From: Locusta migratoria
Lineage: Eukaryota; Arthropoda; Insecta; Orthoptera; Acrididae
Length of the DNA stretch: 64,000 nt
NCBI GenBank assembly: GCA_026315105.1
Contig: CM048751.1
Span: 340,302,649-340,366,648, forward strand
Reading direction: 5' to 3'
Part shown: one piece after another, positions 63,407-64,000 of the stretch
How the letters are laid out: every line of letters begins with the position of its first letter
How positions within the stretch are numbered: position 1 is the stretch's first letter
The notes under the pieces: model-generated
Seen by the model: the letters and a program-made list of their open reading frames with translations, nothing else
The model's database searches: none
What the model was told of the DNA's origin: nothing
Made by a program: the position numbers and the translations under genes

Positions 63407-63702
63407 GTTTTTCCATGGAGACAGTAAAAAGCCATGTACCTTCAAAAGGGCGGCGTTCATAACGTGCGCAAGATGCGGTAAAAATTATTGCTTCTCCTGT
63501 TTCTTCAATGAATCTCACCCCGGTACATGTAATTGATCGATTGCAAAAGAATGTAAGTATAGATTTACATACACGACGCCCCCAAGTACGCCTTAACTAC
63601 AGTCCCTTTTTAAATGTTTGTATTCCCGAATTTCAACCATTGCCCTTTCTTTCTTTGCTTATATAAATTAATTAAAAAAACCTATATGATATTGCGGTTA
63701 AT
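63407..63702. other. Unassigned spacer between the two chimeric SINEs
   Basis: No feature recognised. Confidence 0.4.
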
Positions 63703-63980
63703 TTACATCTACATCAATACTCTGCAAACCACTGTGAAGTGCATGGCAGAGGGTGCGTCCACTGTACCAGGTATTGTTTTTTTTTCCGTTCCATTCACGT
63801 ATTGGGCGTGGGAAGAATGACTGTTTAAATGCCTCCGTGCGCGCTGTATCTAATCTAATCTTGTCCTCACGATCCCTACGGGCATTGTCAAGGAGCAGAA
63901 AACAAATTGCCGCCGGGTAGAGTTGAACCCGCGACTTTCGCAATGCGAATGCGATATTTTACCGCTGTGACAAACACCGC
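63703..63980 (-). mobile_element. tRNA-LINE chimeric SINE, longer copy
   Basis: Minus strand: a tRNA-like head (63978-63908), linker, then RDREDKIRLDTARTEAFKQS and FFPRPIREWNG, the last 30-odd codons of a LINE-A-type ORF2. The LINE 3' UTR and its GATGTAGATGTAAA end follow at 63703. Confidence 0.75.
63908..63978 (-). tRNA. tRNA-like head, anticodon-position CGC
   Basis: Anticodon stem TCGCA/TGCGA around TTCGCAT gives CGC (Ala-like), D-arm with ACAGCGGTAAAAT, T-loop TTCAACT with an imperfect stem. Part of a SINE. Confidence 0.35.
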
Positions 63981-64000
63981 TTCCTAAACACGCCCTCACA

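Noticed and set aside
621..63978. Calling the tRNA-like heads functional tRNA genes
   Set aside because: They sit at the heads of repeats, several have mismatched stems or lack U33, and the CGA form lacks the long arm of tRNA-Ser. I list them as tRNA-like with low confidence only.

Overview
The window looks like repeat-dense genomic DNA of a large-genome insect, most likely a grasshopper or locust (Schistocerca-like Orthoptera). This is inferred from the repeat repertoire: about thirty tRNA-headed SINEs with the grasshopper-type ACAAACATTTGAACATTT tail, several LINE lineages, Tc1 and mariner remnants, and scattered tRNA-like repeats. I see no prokaryotic features, no complete host gene, and no second exon of any gene I can link. 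The best host-gene evidence is one GC-rich internal exon at 19176-19371 (+) with consensus splice sites, so much of the window is probably intron and/or intergenic DNA around that gene.

Layout. 1-6.2 kb: two tRNA-like composite elements (598-1337 and 5477-6142, both with perfect target-site duplications, TSDs), an AT-rich satellite cut by a SINE, a Tc1 scrap fused to a LINE-A tail, and LINE-F and LINE-B fragments. 7.2-8.6 kb: a decayed but end-to-end Tc1 element. 9.6-10.9 kb: an internally deleted mariner holding three SINEs, the middle one a recombinant. 11.7-12.5 kb: an 807-bp long-TIR element. 12.7-13.7 kb: RTE-like LINE plus LTR. 15.4-16.1 kb: a repeat with decayed internal modules. 17.5-19.1 kb: tRNA-like palindromes and direct repeats just upstream of the exon. 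19.5-21.5 kb: LINE-D split by a Mutator-like element with 9-bp TSDs. 21.6-29.6 kb: LINE-A, LINE-E and LINE-B, Tc1 and nested SINEs, plus a SINE-broken exon-like frame near 25.1 kb. 31.6 kb: a 26-bp satellite. 35.5 kb: a possible broken coding sequence. 36.3-38.5 kb: the second mariner derivative and the longest LINE-A. 38.46-42.48 kb: a direct tandem duplication of 2010 bp. 44.7-46.4 kb: a long-TIR element. 46.9-49.3 kb: LINE-B split by a SINE and a LINE-A with a 440-codon open frame. 51.1-52.1 kb: a foldback followed by a THAP-domain reading frame. 53.8-56.3 kb: a second copy of the 807-bp element carrying SINE, LTR and RTE insertions. 58.9-60.6 kb: SINE within LINE within MITE. 63.3-64 kb: a tRNA-LINE chimeric SINE.

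No operon-like cooperation is visible. The sequences interact as parasites and hosts: LINE machinery mobilises SINEs (poly-purine or ATTTGAACATTT tails, 8-13 bp TSDs), and later insertions land in older ones, so relative ages can be read from the nesting. Family names LINE-A to LINE-F and S1, S2, C, D are working labels for this window. Clade names rest on motif recognition, not on a database search.
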